From CAWGXG01 sp963826505 (lineage in GTDB: Bacteria; Chloroflexota; Anaerolineae; Aggregatilineales; Aggregatilineaceae), in assembly GCA_963826505.1 (NCBI GenBank), contig CAWGXG010000005.1, positions 124,001 to 188,000 of the forward strand: 64,000 nucleotides of DNA, read 5' to 3'. The notes beneath the pieces were generated by a model that worked only from the letters and a program-made list of their open reading frames with translations, was not told where the DNA came from and ran no database searches. Made by a program: the position numbers and the translations under genes. Of the stretch, positions 52,883 to 61,602 are shown piece after piece; the stretch's first letter is position 1; the number at the start of each line of letters is the position of its first letter.

Positions 52883-54964
52883 TCAGTCCCAATCCACTAA
52901 AATCAGGTCAATCAGTTTGATGCCCACAAAGGGCGTCACCAGCCCACCCAGGCCATAGATCAGCAGGTTATCGCGCAGCAGTTGGGCGGCGCTCAGCGGG
53001 CGGTACGGCACGCCGCGCAGTGCCAGCGGCACCAGCGCGATGATCACCAGCGCGTTGAAGATCACCGCCGAAAGAATGGCGCTCTGCGGGGTAGCAAGCT
53101 GCATGAAGTTCAGTCGATCCAGCACTGGATAGGTGGCGGCAAACGCCGCCGGGATGATGGCGAAATACTTGGCAACATCGTTAGAGATGCTGAACGTGGT
53201 CAGCGCGCCGCGTGTCATCAACAACTGCTTGCCGATCTCCACGATCTCGATCAGCTTGGTCGGGTTGCTGTCCAGGTCCACCATGTTCGCCGCTTCACGC
53301 GCAGGTTGTGTGCCGGTGTTCATGGCGACTGCCACATCGGCCTGGGCCAACGCTGGAGCGTCGTTCGTGCCATCGCCGGTCATCGCGACCAGCCGCCCTT
53401 CGGCCTGGTACTGCCGGATCAGCTTCAACTTGGCTTCGGGAGTGGCCTCCGCCAGGAAATCATCGACGCCGGCCTCCGCCGCGATGGCCGCCGCGGTCAG
53501 CGCGTTATCGCCCGTGATCATGACCGTCTTGATCCCCATGCGGCGCAGTTCGGCAAACCGTTCCTGAATCCCGCCCTTGACCACGTCCTTGAGGTGGATC
53601 ACCCCGGTGATGTCGCCATTGCGCGCCACGACCAGCGGCGTGCCGCCTGAGCGGGCAATGCGCTCGACGATCACGTGCATGTTGGTTGGAACTGGTTTGC
53701 CACTCGTCCGGGCATAGTCGAGGATGGCATCGGTGGCCCCTTTGCGAATGGCGGTTCCATCAAAATCCACGCCGCTCATGCGCGTCTGGGCGGTAAAGGG
53801 CACAAAATGCATCCCTTCTGGCATTTCCGGCTGCGCGCCAACGATCCGACCTCGCAGGCCGTATTGTTCCTTAGCCAGTACGACGATACTGCGCCCTTCC
53901 GGGGTTTCGTCAGCCAGCGACGAAAGCTGCGCCAATTCGGCCAGATCGCGCGGGGAACAGCCGTTGAGTGGGATGAACTCAACGGCCTGCCGGTTGCCCA
54001 GCGTGATCGTGCCGGTTTTGTCCAGCAGCAGCACGTCCACATCTCCAGCCGCTTCGACGGCCCGACCCGACAGCGCGATCACGTTATGCCGGATCAGACG
54101 GTCCATCCCGGCGATGCCAATCGCACTCAGCAGGCCGCCAATGGTGGTCGGGATCAGGCAAACCAGCAGCGCGACCAACACCGTGACAGTAACCGGATCG
54201 CCCTGCCCGGCAGCATTCACGCTGTAGATCGAAAATGGTAGCAGCGTGCTGACCACCAGCAGAAAAATGATCGTGAAACCCGCTAACAGAATATTCAGCG
54301 CGATTTCGTTAGGCGTCTTTTGTCGTTTGGCCCCTTCGACCAGGCTGATCATGCGGTCCAGGAAACCTTCGCCAGGGTTGGAGCTGATCCGCACGACCAG
54401 CCAATCCGACAGCACGCGCGTGCCGCCCGTCACCGCGCTGCGATCCCCGCCCGACTCGCGGATCACCGGCGCGCTTTCTCCAGTGATGGCGCTCTCATCG
54501 ACCGACGCAATACCGTCGATCACGTCCCCGTCTGCCGGGATGATGTCACCCGTCTCGACCAGGACGACATCCCCCTGCCGCAGTAGGGTCGAAACGACGA
54601 TTTCATAGGCGGCATGGCGATCCACGCTGCGCAGCTTCTTGGCTGTTGTTTCATGTCGTGTCCGGCGCAGGGCTTCCGCCTGGGCTTTGCCACGCCCCTC
54701 GGCCAGCGCCTCCGCGAAGTTAGCGAACAGCACCGTGAACCACAGCCATACCGCGACGGCCCCCACAAATCCGGGAGATTCTTCGCTTGTGCCAAGCAAA
54801 GCCTGCATGAACAGCAGCGTGGTAAGCACACTGCCGACTTCGACCACGAACATCACCGGGTTGCGCACCTGCCGCCGGGGATCGAGCTTGACCAACGAGT
54901 CCAACACGGCGCGGCTTAGCAACTGGCGGCGAATATGGGTGGAGTGAGACGTTTCTGTGGTCAT
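52883..54964 (-). CDS. kdpB: Potassium-transporting P-type ATPase, catalytic subunit KdpB
   Basis: 693 aa, intact. The actuator motif TGES is in SAITGESAPVIRESGGD; the phosphorylated Asp is in VDVLLLDKTGTITLGNRQA; the hinge motif is VAMTGDGTNDAPALAQADVA. GTQPAREAANMVDLDSNPTK and FSISNDVAKYFAIIPAAFAA are KdpB-specific. It hydrolyses ATP to drive K+ through KdpA. It starts 11 bp after the kdpA stop. The Ser of TGES, a regulatory phosphorylation site in E. coli KdpB, is conserved. Confidence 0.95.
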   Translation of the reverse strand: MTTETSHSTHIRRQLLSRAVLDSLVKLDPRRQVRNPVMFVVEVGSVLTTLLFMQALLGTSEESPGFVGAVAVWLWFTVLFANFAEALAEGRGKAQAEALRRTRHETTAKKLRSVDRHAAYEIVVSTLLRQGDVVLVETGDIIPADGDVIDGIASVDESAITGESAPVIRESGGDRSAVTGGTRVLSDWLVVRISSNPGEGFLDRMISLVEGAKRQKTPNEIALNILLAGFTIIFLLVVSTLLPFSIYSVNAAGQGDPVTVTVLVALLVCLIPTTIGGLLSAIGIAGMDRLIRHNVIALSGRAVEAAGDVDVLLLDKTGTITLGNRQAVEFIPLNGCSPRDLAELAQLSSLADETPEGRSIVVLAKEQYGLRGRIVGAQPEMPEGMHFVPFTAQTRMSGVDFDGTAIRKGATDAILDYARTSGKPVPTNMHVIVERIARSGGTPLVVARNGDITGVIHLKDVVKGGIQERFAELRRMGIKTVMITGDNALTAAAIAAEAGVDDFLAEATPEAKLKLIRQYQAEGRLVAMTGDGTNDAPALAQADVAVAMNTGTQPAREAANMVDLDSNPTKLIEIVEIGKQLLMTRGALTTFSISNDVAKYFAIIPAAFAATYPVLDRLNFMQLATPQSAILSAVIFNALVIIALVPLALRGVPYRPLSAAQLLRDNLLIYGLGGLVTPFVGIKLIDLILVDWD

Positions 54965-54974
54965 GATATTGTTC

Positions 54975-56730
54975 TCAGAATGAAATTCCCTGGGTCAGCA
55001 GCAGGTGTTCGACGATAGGTCCCAGTGCCAGTGCGGGCAGAAACGCCAGCGCGCCGACCAGTACAATCACGGCGATCAGCCACCCGGCAAACAGCGGCGT
55101 GTGAGTCGGCAGTGTGCCGCTGCTGGGCGGGATTTTTTTCTTCTGCGCCATCGAGCCAGCTATCGCCAGCACAGGCACAATCAGCGCGTAACGGGCCACC
55201 AGCATGGCGATCCCCAGCGTGATGTTGTAGAACGGCGTGTTGGCATTCAGCCCGGCGAACGCGCTGCCATTGTTGTTGCCTGCCGACGAAAACGCGTAGA
55301 GCGCCTCGCTGAAACCATGCGGTCCGGTGTTTAGCATCGACGCGGTGCCAGTATTCGTAACCACCGCCAGCGCCGTACCGAGTAGCACAATCATCGGCGG
55401 AATCAGGATCACCAGGGCCGCCATTTTGATCTCGAACACCTCGATTTTTTTGCCCAGATACTCCGGCGTGCGCCCGACCATCAGCCCCGCCACAAACACA
55501 GCAATAATCACAAAGACCAGCATCCCGTACAGGCCGGAACCAACCCCGCCAAACACAATCTCGCCCAACTGCATCAGGGCCATCGGCACCAGCCCGCCGA
55601 TCGGCGTATAGGAGTCGTGCATCGAGTTTACCGAGCCATTCGAGGCAGCGGTCGTGGCAGTCGCCCATAACGCCGAGTTGGTTGATGCCGAAGCGGACTT
55701 CCTTACCTTCCATATTCCCGCCCGGCTGAAGATGGCTGGCGGATTGGTCCACGCCGAGATCATCAAACGCAGGATTACCGGCCTGTTCTGCTGCGACAGT
55801 CGCCGCTAATGAGCCGACAAACAGCGCCAGCATGACGGCCAGCACCATCCAGCCCTGCCGAGTATCGCCGATCATTTTTCCGAAGGTGTAGGTCAGTGCT
55901 GCCGGGATCAGCAGGATCGCTAGCATTTCAATAAAGCCGGAAAGCGGCGTGGGATTTTCGAAGGGGTGCGCCGAGTTGACTCCGAAGAATCCGCCGCCAT
56001 TGGTGCCAAGCTGCTTGATGGCGACCTGTGAGGCCGCCGGTCCCAATGCCAATACCTGTTCAGTGATCGTCTTGCCGGTGTTATCCAGGGTTGGATCGAG
56101 CAGCGGGACTGATTTGTAGGAGCCCAGCGTCTGCACCACCCCTTGCGATACGAGCGCAATAGTTAACAGCACGGACAGGGGCAGCAGGATGTACAGTGTG
56201 CCGCGCACCAGATCGACCCAGAAATTCCCCACGGTCTGGGCGGAACGCCGGGCCAACCCGCGCACCAACGCCACGAGTACCGCCATCCCTGCCGCCGCCG
56301 ACACGAAGTTCTGCACCGTCAAGCCCACCATTTGGGTGAGATACGTCAACGTAGTTTCGCCGCTGTAGCTCTGCCAGTTGGTGTTGCTGGCAAAACTCGC
56401 GGCGGTATTGAACGCCTGGTCTGGCGATACCGGCCCGATATGCTGCGGATTGAGCGGCAGCCGGTTCTGAACCAATTGGAGCGCGAAGACAACCGCCAGC
56501 CCTAACCCGTTGAAAACCAGGAGTGCCAGTGCATAGGTCTGCCACGACATTTCATGATCGGGCTGAATACCAGCCATCTGATAAATGGCGCGTTCTGTGG
56601 GGCTGAGGAGCGGATCAAGAAATGTCCGTTCTCCCTGGTACACACGCGCCATAAAACCACCCAGCGGTTTGACCAGGGCCAGCAGCACCACCAAATAGAA
56701 CATGATCTGCGCCCATCCAATGGTCGTCAT
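54975..56730 (-). pseudogene. kdpA: Potassium-transporting ATPase channel subunit KdpA, single frameshift
   Basis: From the ATG at 56730 it follows KdpA well: SYSGETTLTYLTQMVGLTVQ, IKQLGTNGGGFFGVNSAHPF (a selectivity-filter loop) and ENPTPLSGFIEMLAILLIPA. Near 55683 an extra A moves the frame, and the protein resumes as NSALWATATTAASNGSVNSM, HGFSEALYAFSSAGNNNGSA and LNANTPFYNITLGIAMLVAR to the stop at 54975. Correcting one base restores a normal protein of about 585 residues. KdpA is the K+ pathway of the pump. Confidence 0.88.
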
Positions 56731-56819
56731 CCAAACCACTCCGGTTTCAGCAGCGCCGCCAACAGGTAGATCAGCAGCGCAAATGCAATACACCCCATCA
56801 CGAGGTAGAACAGAGTCAT
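56727..56819 (-). CDS. kdpF: Potassium-transporting ATPase small subunit KdpF
   Basis: 30 aa, the normal size: MTLFYLVMGCIAFALLIYLL followed by AALLKPEWFG. One membrane helix ends in the KPExF sequence typical of KdpF. It stabilises the KdpABC complex. The stop overlaps the kdpA start, and the start overlaps the stop of the small ORF before it (both ATGA), giving a tightly coupled series. Confidence 0.9.
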   Translation of the reverse strand: MTLFYLVMGCIAFALLIYLLAALLKPEWFG

Positions 56820-56911
56820 TCGCTTTCCCTTCGCGTCTTGTACATGGCGTGTAGTGCCGGGATAAGGACCAGGCTGATACCAACGATTGGGATGATGAAA
56901 CCGATGTTCAT
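56816..56911 (-). CDS. 31-aa single-helix membrane peptide upstream of kdpF
   Basis: From the ATG at 56911 it reads MNIGFIIPIVGISLVLIPAL then HAMYKTRRESE and stops in an ATGA overlap with kdpF. One clear membrane helix is followed by a basic tail (positive-inside). CAGGTGTGTC upstream offers a weak AGGTG ribosome-binding site. It opens the kdp operon. I do not know a named family. Coupling and topology suggest a second KdpF-like helper or a regulatory leader peptide. Confidence 0.6.
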   Translation of the reverse strand: MNIGFIIPIVGISLVLIPALHAMYKTRRESE

Positions 56912-57133
56912 GACACACCTGCCGATTCCGTCTATATCCTGTCGAAAACGAACTTGGACCTATCCTACCGGGATTGGCATCAATTGTGTGTCAAGATGAT
57001 TCATGGGAGGGTCAAAGATTCATCAAAGAGCGGAAAGCAAATCGAATCCCCAGATAAGTGGCGTTCAAGATCGGTCGATTACGTTTTTGTCTCATGATCG
57101 ACGTGGGTTGAACTACACAAATTGGTCAAGTTG

Positions 57134-57175
57134 ATAAAATAAAAAGACGAGAACGGCGTGTTGCCTGCTCTCATC
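57134..57175 (-). terminator. Intrinsic terminator upstream of the kdp operon
   Basis: The minus strand forms a 12-bp stem (57146-57157 with 57163-57175, one bulged A, loop AACAC), followed by TTTTTATTTTAT. It stops leftward transcription from the sugar-transport operon before the kdp genes. The 200 bases between it and the small ORF at 56911 hold a TTGACA but no well-spaced -10 that I could find. Confidence 0.75.
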
Positions 57176-57218
57176 CTTCTCATGTGGCTGAATTCATTCT
57201 CAATAACAATTGATGTCG

Positions 57219-57298
57219 TTAGTCTGTAATGATATACATCCGCCGCCATTTCGCCCGCTGGCGGCAGGCATTGGAGCAGTACATCCGCCGCCTGTGCC
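57219..57298 (-). pseudogene. C-terminal scrap of a small zinc-type protein
   Basis: The minus strand reads HRRRMYCSNACRQRAKWRRM then YIITD and stops. The YCSxACRxxA pattern is the second half of a small four-cysteine zinc protein found in many bacteria. The first CxxC half is missing, replaced by an IS1182 fragment beginning at 57306 on the other strand. The call rests on one short motif. Confidence 0.35.
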
Positions 57299-57305
57299 GG
57301 AAGGT

Positions 57306-57530
57306 AGTGAACGGGAGAAAACAGAAGCTCTTAGGGAACAGTATGCTGCCCGCGCCGGGGGTGATGGCTCTCTTTCGCAAGATATTCGTGCTTTCGACCT
57401 GCGACAGACACGCTACCTTGGCTTGGCGAAAACTCAATTTCAGCATGTGCTGACCGCGATGGTTCTGAATATCACGCGCGTTTTGGTGGGGCTTTCTGGC
57501 GATCGCCCGCTCAAACGCGTTCCTCGGCGT
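57306..57530 (+). pseudogene. IS1182-family transposase, C-terminal fragment
   Basis: The plus strand gives SEREKTEALREQYAARAGGD, GSLSQDIRAFDLRQTRYLGL and AKTQFQHVLTAMVLNITRVL. This is the C-terminal block of IS1182 transposases (xREQYAxRAGVEGTLSQGVRAFGLRRxRYxGLAKTxLQH). The rest of the gene is missing. The matching N-terminal fragment lies at 35.5-35.9 kb in the opposite orientation. Confidence 0.8.
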
Positions 57531-57670
57531 TTGTCCGGTTACATCACGTGGCCGCCTAATCGAGTCTGCTAACGGTATCGTTCACAGGAGAAGCACCGTC
57601 CGGACGTGTTCGGTAGCCCCACAGGCCAAACGACATTTTCTTATGATCGTCCTTACTTACAGTGCGCCGC

Positions 57671-58522
57671 TTACCCCTTCACTGCACCTGCCGTCAAGCC
57701 GGCTACGATGCGATTTTGGAAAAGCAGTACCAGTACCACCAACGGCAGCGTGACCACCATCGCCGCCGCCATAATTTCGGCGATCGGCTCCTGGCGCGAC
57801 ACCGTCCCGCTGAACTGGGCGATCACCACCGGGACCGTCTGCGCTTTAGGATTCGTAAGTGTGAAGTTGAGCGCGTAAAGATATTCATTCCAGGATGTGA
57901 TGAAGGCCAGCAACCCGGTCGTCACCAGCGCGGGCGCGGTCAGGGGCAGCAGGATCAGGCGAAAAGTCTGCATCGTCGTAGCGCCATCGACGAGCGCCGC
58001 CTCTTCGATTTCGCGCGGCAGTCCCCTGAAAAAGCTCGTCAGCACCCACACCGCAAACGGCAGCGTGAAGACCGGATATGTCAGGATCAACGCGAACTGG
58101 CTGCCGTAAATATCCAGGTCGCGCACGATCTTGTACAGCCCCGATAGAATCGAAATGCGCGGAAACATCGTCATGCTCAGCACCACGTACAACATGACCG
58201 TGCGCCCTCTAAAACGCAGCCGCCCCAACGCATACGCCGCGAAGGACCCGATCACGATCGCCATGCCCGCCGTTGAGCCGGACACCAGCGCGGAGTTTCC
58301 AAACGAGCGAATGAACGCCTGGTTGTGAAACACAGCATCGTAGTTGACCAACTTCGGGGCGCGCGGAATGTACGAAGCGCGCGCAAACATCTCGCCTTCG
58401 GTCTTGAACGAGGTCGCGAAGGCCCAATAGAACGGGAACAGCGCATAAAATGCTATGGCGGCGATCACGGCCCAAAACAGGATCGTGTTGAGCGGTTTCA
58501 TGGCAGCAGCGCGACTTTTCAT
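57671..58522 (-). CDS. ABC sugar transporter, permease (MalG type)
   Basis: 283 aa with six helices. EAA loop IEEAALVDGATTMQTFRLIL; C-terminal end FQNRIVAGLTAGAVKG. The N-terminal helix (ILFWAVIAAIAFYALFPFYW) and the following TSFKTEGEMF stretch are standard for MalG-like subunits. It overlaps the upstream permease gene by four bases. The operon has no ATPase gene. Confidence 0.92.
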   Translation of the reverse strand: MKSRAAAMKPLNTILFWAVIAAIAFYALFPFYWAFATSFKTEGEMFARASYIPRAPKLVNYDAVFHNQAFIRSFGNSALVSGSTAGMAIVIGSFAAYALGRLRFRGRTVMLYVVLSMTMFPRISILSGLYKIVRDLDIYGSQFALILTYPVFTLPFAVWVLTSFFRGLPREIEEAALVDGATTMQTFRLILLPLTAPALVTTGLLAFITSWNEYLYALNFTLTNPKAQTVPVVIAQFSGTVSRQEPIAEIMAAAMVVTLPLVVLVLLFQNRIVAGLTAGAVKG

Positions 58523-60084
58523 TCCATTTCTACCCCTAGCAAGCGCACATAAATGACGGCGAACAGAAAGATGAAAAGGAAGATCAGTACGCCAATGGCC
58601 GACGCGTACCCGTCCGCTTGATTGTTGACCAGGGCTTCATAATTGTAGGTCGCCATCGTCAACTGTTGGCGGCCAAACAACACATTAAACAGATCGAACA
58701 CGCGCAGCGCGTCGAGCGTGCGAAACACCAGCGCGACCGCAATCGCCGGACGCAATAGGGGCAGCGTAATGTTGCGAAGCTGGCGCAGCCGCGTCGCACC
58801 GTCGACCGCCGCCGCCTCGTACAGATCGCTGGGAATGGTCTGCAAACCAGCCAAGAGCAGTAGCGCCATAAACGGCGACGTCTTCCACACGTCGACCATC
58901 ACCGCCGAGGGAATCTGCAGATTGGGCTGGACCAACCACGCTTCGGGCCGGGCCAACAGCCCGACATCCATCAGCACGCGGTTGACGATTCCCGCTGAAG
59001 TGTCTTTGAGAATCAACTCCCACAGCCGCGCCGAGATCACGGTAGGAATCGCCCATGGGATGAGCATCACCGCGCGCATGAAGCCGCGTCCCTTGAAGCC
59101 GGAGTTGACCACCAGGGCAATAAACAGGCCGATCACCAGTTCAAAGAACACCGACAGCACTGTGAATTGGAGGGTCGTCCACATACTGCGCAGCCAGTCA
59201 CGATCCATCCCGCTGACGGAAATGGACTTGTCCGGACTGAGGAACAAGGGCACGGTGATGTTCCAAGCAGTGCGATACCCTTTTTCCAGCAGTTTGCGGT
59301 CAATCGTCTGCCACAGCATCGACCCATCCGGGCTATGGCGGCACTCGTCAGACACATCATCGCGCCGGCATTCCACCGTGTCCAGACGCAAGCTGAGCAG
59401 ATTCGAATAATTCTCCAGTCCGATATAATGCGGTACCACTCCACTGGCAAAGCGCTTGTCGGTCAGGCTGTTGATGAAGGTCTGTTCCAACGGACGCGCC
59501 GCTACAATGATCAAAACGGCAGCGGTTGGCATCAGCAAATTCCACGCTGACCGCGTTTGCCGGGCGGCCAGCGTTTCCTGACCAGTGCACACGCTGTCCG
59601 CGTTGCGGCTGAGCCAGCCGAGCGCAGCCACCGCAGGCAGGACTGCCAGGGCGAGCGGCAAGGAAGACCGCAGCGCGTCGAAATCGGCACCGCTCGTCGC
59701 AAAATGCAGCGCCGCCAACAGACCGGCGCCAATCGCCAGCCACCGGAAGGCCATCTCCGCCCAGCGCGCGGCGTTAATATTCAGGGAACGCAGCCAGAGT
59801 CCCAACCGCACAAAGGACAGGCCGAACGCGATCACCAACGCGGGCACCACGATCCCAAAACTATCCAGGAAGGCCAGCAGCAGTGACGGGCGTTTGGCAT
59901 CTGGCGTGGTGGCCGTCCAATGGCGCACCGCGTCGATCTTGGCATTGTTGGCCACACTGAGCACGAACCAGGCCATCGCCGCCACGCCAACCAAAATCAG
60001 CAAGCCGCTGACAAGTTCTACACTGAGGCGCTGTCTGGGTGTCAGCGGCGCGGCCTGGTCTGGATAGGTGTTGACTTTCTGCAT
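58519..60084 (-). CDS. ABC sugar transporter, permease (MalF type) with long N-terminal membrane extension
   Basis: 521 aa from the ATG at 60084, which has GGAG eight bases upstream. The frame is open to 60180, but that region contains the stem-loop behind the binding-protein gene. The C-terminal 270 residues are a standard permease with EAA loop YEAAAVDGATRLRQLRNITL. The N-terminal 250 residues add four or more helices and a loop with two Cys (DTVECRRDDVSDECRHSPDG), more than the usual MalF extension. The extra loop may contact the binding protein. Confidence 0.85.
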   Translation of the reverse strand: MQKVNTYPDQAAPLTPRQRLSVELVSGLLILVGVAAMAWFVLSVANNAKIDAVRHWTATTPDAKRPSLLLAFLDSFGIVVPALVIAFGLSFVRLGLWLRSLNINAARWAEMAFRWLAIGAGLLAALHFATSGADFDALRSSLPLALAVLPAVAALGWLSRNADSVCTGQETLAARQTRSAWNLLMPTAAVLIIVAARPLEQTFINSLTDKRFASGVVPHYIGLENYSNLLSLRLDTVECRRDDVSDECRHSPDGSMLWQTIDRKLLEKGYRTAWNITVPLFLSPDKSISVSGMDRDWLRSMWTTLQFTVLSVFFELVIGLFIALVVNSGFKGRGFMRAVMLIPWAIPTVISARLWELILKDTSAGIVNRVLMDVGLLARPEAWLVQPNLQIPSAVMVDVWKTSPFMALLLLAGLQTIPSDLYEAAAVDGATRLRQLRNITLPLLRPAIAVALVFRTLDALRVFDLFNVLFGRQQLTMATYNYEALVNNQADGYASAIGVLIFLFIFLFAVIYVRLLGVEME

Positions 60085-60151
60085 ACTCCAACTCCAGCGC
60101 CCCAAACGGCGCAACGGCCCGACCGGGAGTGTCTTCCAGTCTAGCTCATTG

Positions 60152-60187
60152 TAATAAAAATAAGGGGCAGCCATAGCCACCCCCTTA
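60152..60187 (-). terminator. Terminator-like stem-loop after the binding-protein gene
   Basis: TAAGGGG (60161-60167) pairs with CCCCTTA (60181-60187), and the minus strand continues TTTTTATTAC. It begins 13 bases after the binding-protein stop and precedes the permease start. It should give partial termination, keeping permease levels below binding-protein levels. Confidence 0.65.
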
Positions 60188-60199
60188 CCTTATCAACAT

Positions 60200-61498
60200 T
60201 TACTGGGCAAGCAGCTGCGTCAGATCGAGATCGAGCAGCTCGAGCGCTGTTTCAGGATCCTCTTCGCCGGTCAGAATTGAGTGAACGGCAGTGAAGTACA
60301 GCGTTGAAGCTTCGTTGTACTTGGCCTTCGTGGACGAAGACGGACGGGCTTCGGCACCCGCGACCGCCTCAGGTGAGGCAAACGGCATGGCCGCGATGAT
60401 GTCAGGATCGGCATACAGGTCAGTCATCGCAGGAGGGGACGTCGTCGCCAGCGCGTAGGCTTTCTGATTGTCGTAGCTGGTGAAGAACCGGACAAACGCG
60501 GCTGCCGCTTCGGGGTGGTTCGAGTAACGCGAGACACCCAAGTGCCAGCCGCCGAGAGTCGCCGCACTGCGCCCACTGTCGCCCATCGGCAGCGCGGTCA
60601 CCGCAAACACGTCCTTGACGGCAGAGTCGTCTGCCAGGCTGGTGCTGTAAGCGTACGGCCAGTTGCGCATGAAGGCCGCGTTACCGGCGTGCCATACTGC
60701 ACGCGACTCTTCTTCACCGTAGCCAACAACACCAGGAGGGCTGATCGTGCCAACCCAGCCCGCTGCGCGCGTGAAGGCTTTGATAGTGGCCGCGTTATTG
60801 ACCTGCACTACACCCTCAGGACTGACGAAGTTGCCGCCGCCCTCAGCGACCTGCCACTCCAACGCATCGCAGGTCAGGCCCTCGTAGGAGTTGCCCTGCC
60901 ACACGAAGCCCCAGAACTCGGAGTTACCGGCGGCGCGCTCGCCGTCCTGGATCACCTGCGCCATGTCGGTGAGCTCGTCCCACGTCGCAGGGGGCGCGTC
61001 ATATCCATATTTCTCGAGCAGATCGGTCCGGTAATAGAGCAGGCCAAAACCGATACGCAGCGGCAGCGCCACCAGACGCCCATCGACCGTGTCATTCACG
61101 ATCAGCGCGGGGAGGTACTGATCGAGCTGTTCCTGAGGAACATAAGGCGTCAGGTCAAGCAGGTGTTCCGCCAGTTGGCCGGGGAAGATTACATCGACGC
61201 GGATCACATCCACGTCCCCGCTCTGGGCCTCAAACTGCTGCAGATAGGTGGCCAGGACTTCGGTCGTGTTGGCCGACCCATCGATACGCAAAACGTTGAT
61301 ATTGGGGCACAGCTCCTTGAAGGCGGCAATCGTGGCTTTTTCTGCCGCGGGATGGCTGCCAGCCGGATCGCCGTAGTAGGTAATGGCGACGTTTTCAGTC
61401 GTCCCGCAGTCGAATCCCATACTGTCCTGTGCCGCGACGGTGTTGAGCGCCGGGATGGCGATCGCAAGCACTAACAAAAGAACGATTAGCTTTCTCAT
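60200..61498 (-). CDS. ABC sugar transporter, substrate-binding protein
   Basis: 432 aa, family 1 solute-binding protein. The signal peptide is MRKLIVLLLVLAIAIPALNT, cleaved near VAAQ; no lipobox is visible. GGAGG lies at the usual distance from the ATG. Typical motifs: VIRVDVIFPGQLAEHLLDLT, GRLVALPLRIGFGLLYYRTD and AAFMRNWPYAYSTSLADDS. It resembles trehalose/maltose-type binding proteins. It feeds the two permeases downstream. Confidence 0.92.
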   Translation of the reverse strand: MRKLIVLLLVLAIAIPALNTVAAQDSMGFDCGTTENVAITYYGDPAGSHPAAEKATIAAFKELCPNINVLRIDGSANTTEVLATYLQQFEAQSGDVDVIRVDVIFPGQLAEHLLDLTPYVPQEQLDQYLPALIVNDTVDGRLVALPLRIGFGLLYYRTDLLEKYGYDAPPATWDELTDMAQVIQDGERAAGNSEFWGFVWQGNSYEGLTCDALEWQVAEGGGNFVSPEGVVQVNNAATIKAFTRAAGWVGTISPPGVVGYGEEESRAVWHAGNAAFMRNWPYAYSTSLADDSAVKDVFAVTALPMGDSGRSAATLGGWHLGVSRYSNHPEAAAAFVRFFTSYDNQKAYALATTSPPAMTDLYADPDIIAAMPFASPEAVAGAEARPSSSTKAKYNEASTLYFTAVHSILTGEEDPETALELLDLDLTQLLAQ

Positions 61499-61602
61499 GA
61501 ATTTCCTCCAGAACTTTTAGCGTCACATCTGCCGGGTTGTGAAATTCGTTGTGGTTTACTGGACAGCGATAGCCGCCTCCTTCCACCCCCGTTGGGGAAT
61601 GC

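Noticed and set aside
57210..57300. First 30 codons of a plus-strand frame containing the IS1182 C-terminus
   Set aside because: Pro-rich text unlike IS1182; the IS similarity begins only at 57306.
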